Assembly: GCA_013331515.1 (NCBI GenBank)
Contig: DUGG01000033.1
Location: 25,674 to 31,610 of the forward strand
DNA: 5,937 nucleotides
Source: Candidatus Woesearchaeota archaeon
GTDB taxonomy: Archaea > Nanobdellota > Nanobdellia > Woesearchaeales > UBA10216
Direction: 5' to 3'
Shown here one piece after another: positions 5,888 to 5,937 of the stretch. A program made the position numbers and the translations under genes. Within the stretch, counting starts at the first letter, position 1; the number at the start of each line of letters is the position of its first letter. The notes beneath the pieces are model-generated. The model ran no database searches and was not told the origin of the DNA. It saw nothing but the letters and a program-made list of their open reading frames with translations.

Positions 5888-5937
5888 GATTTCTGGTTAG
5901 CTGCCCGTGTGCAGGTAAAGTAAAGTTATGTGAGGAT
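5888..5937 (+). other. Intergenic stretch at window edge with possible ribosome binding site
   Basis: No gene or clear terminator is visible. The last bases, GAGGAT (5932-5937), could be the Shine-Dalgarno of a further plus-strand gene starting just outside the window. A 4-base-pair stem (CTGC/GCAG near 5901-5914) is too short to count as a terminator. Confidence 0.25.

Noticed and set aside
1..5937. CRISPR array, insertion sequence, tRNA or rRNA
   Set aside because: No regularly spaced direct repeats, transposase motifs, terminal inverted repeats or tRNA-like cloverleaf sequence were seen.

Overview
The window is archaeal. The right end carries ribosomal protein L21e followed directly by RNA polymerase subunit Rpo4/RpoF, a pairing found in archaea. 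Upstream regions carry archaeal TATA boxes (TTTATAAA, TTTATATAT, TTTTTATAA) about 26 bases before plausible transcription starts, rather than bacterial -35/-10 elements. Base composition is roughly balanced. The lineage cannot be fixed from this sequence; an uncultivated archaeon, possibly of the DPANN type, is a guess from the compact, divergent genes.

Left two thirds (17-4493, minus strand, transcribed right to left): a three-gene cluster. First comes a MoxR-type AAA+ ATPase (3021-4493). After 96 bases follows an unrecognised 339-residue protein whose middle looks like a repetitive beta-solenoid (1905-2924). This overlaps by 8 bases a 631-residue protein that joins an HEFGH zinc-peptidase-like motif to a C-terminal von Willebrand factor A (VWA) domain with a complete MIDAS metal site (17-1912). 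MoxR ATPases paired with VWA proteins are generally chaperone-like or metal-insertion/remodelling machines. The third member and the metallopeptidase-like segment make this version distinctive.

Middle (4494-4800): the interval between the two divergent blocks. It holds a strong promoter for the ATPase gene, a 31-33 codon ORF on the minus strand encoding a single hydrophobic helix, a 13-base inverted repeat that may be that ORF's TATA element, and a strong plus-strand promoter.

Right third (4801-5887, plus strand): a small DUF5752-like protein with a coiled coil and a very basic tail, then L21e with its own TATA box placed for a leaderless mRNA, then Rpo4, overlapping L21e by 16 bases and translationally coupled to it. 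This is a housekeeping translation/transcription operon that probably continues past the right edge.

The best candidate for an undescribed system is the ATPase / beta-solenoid / peptidase-VWA cluster, possibly with the membrane microprotein encoded just upstream of it.
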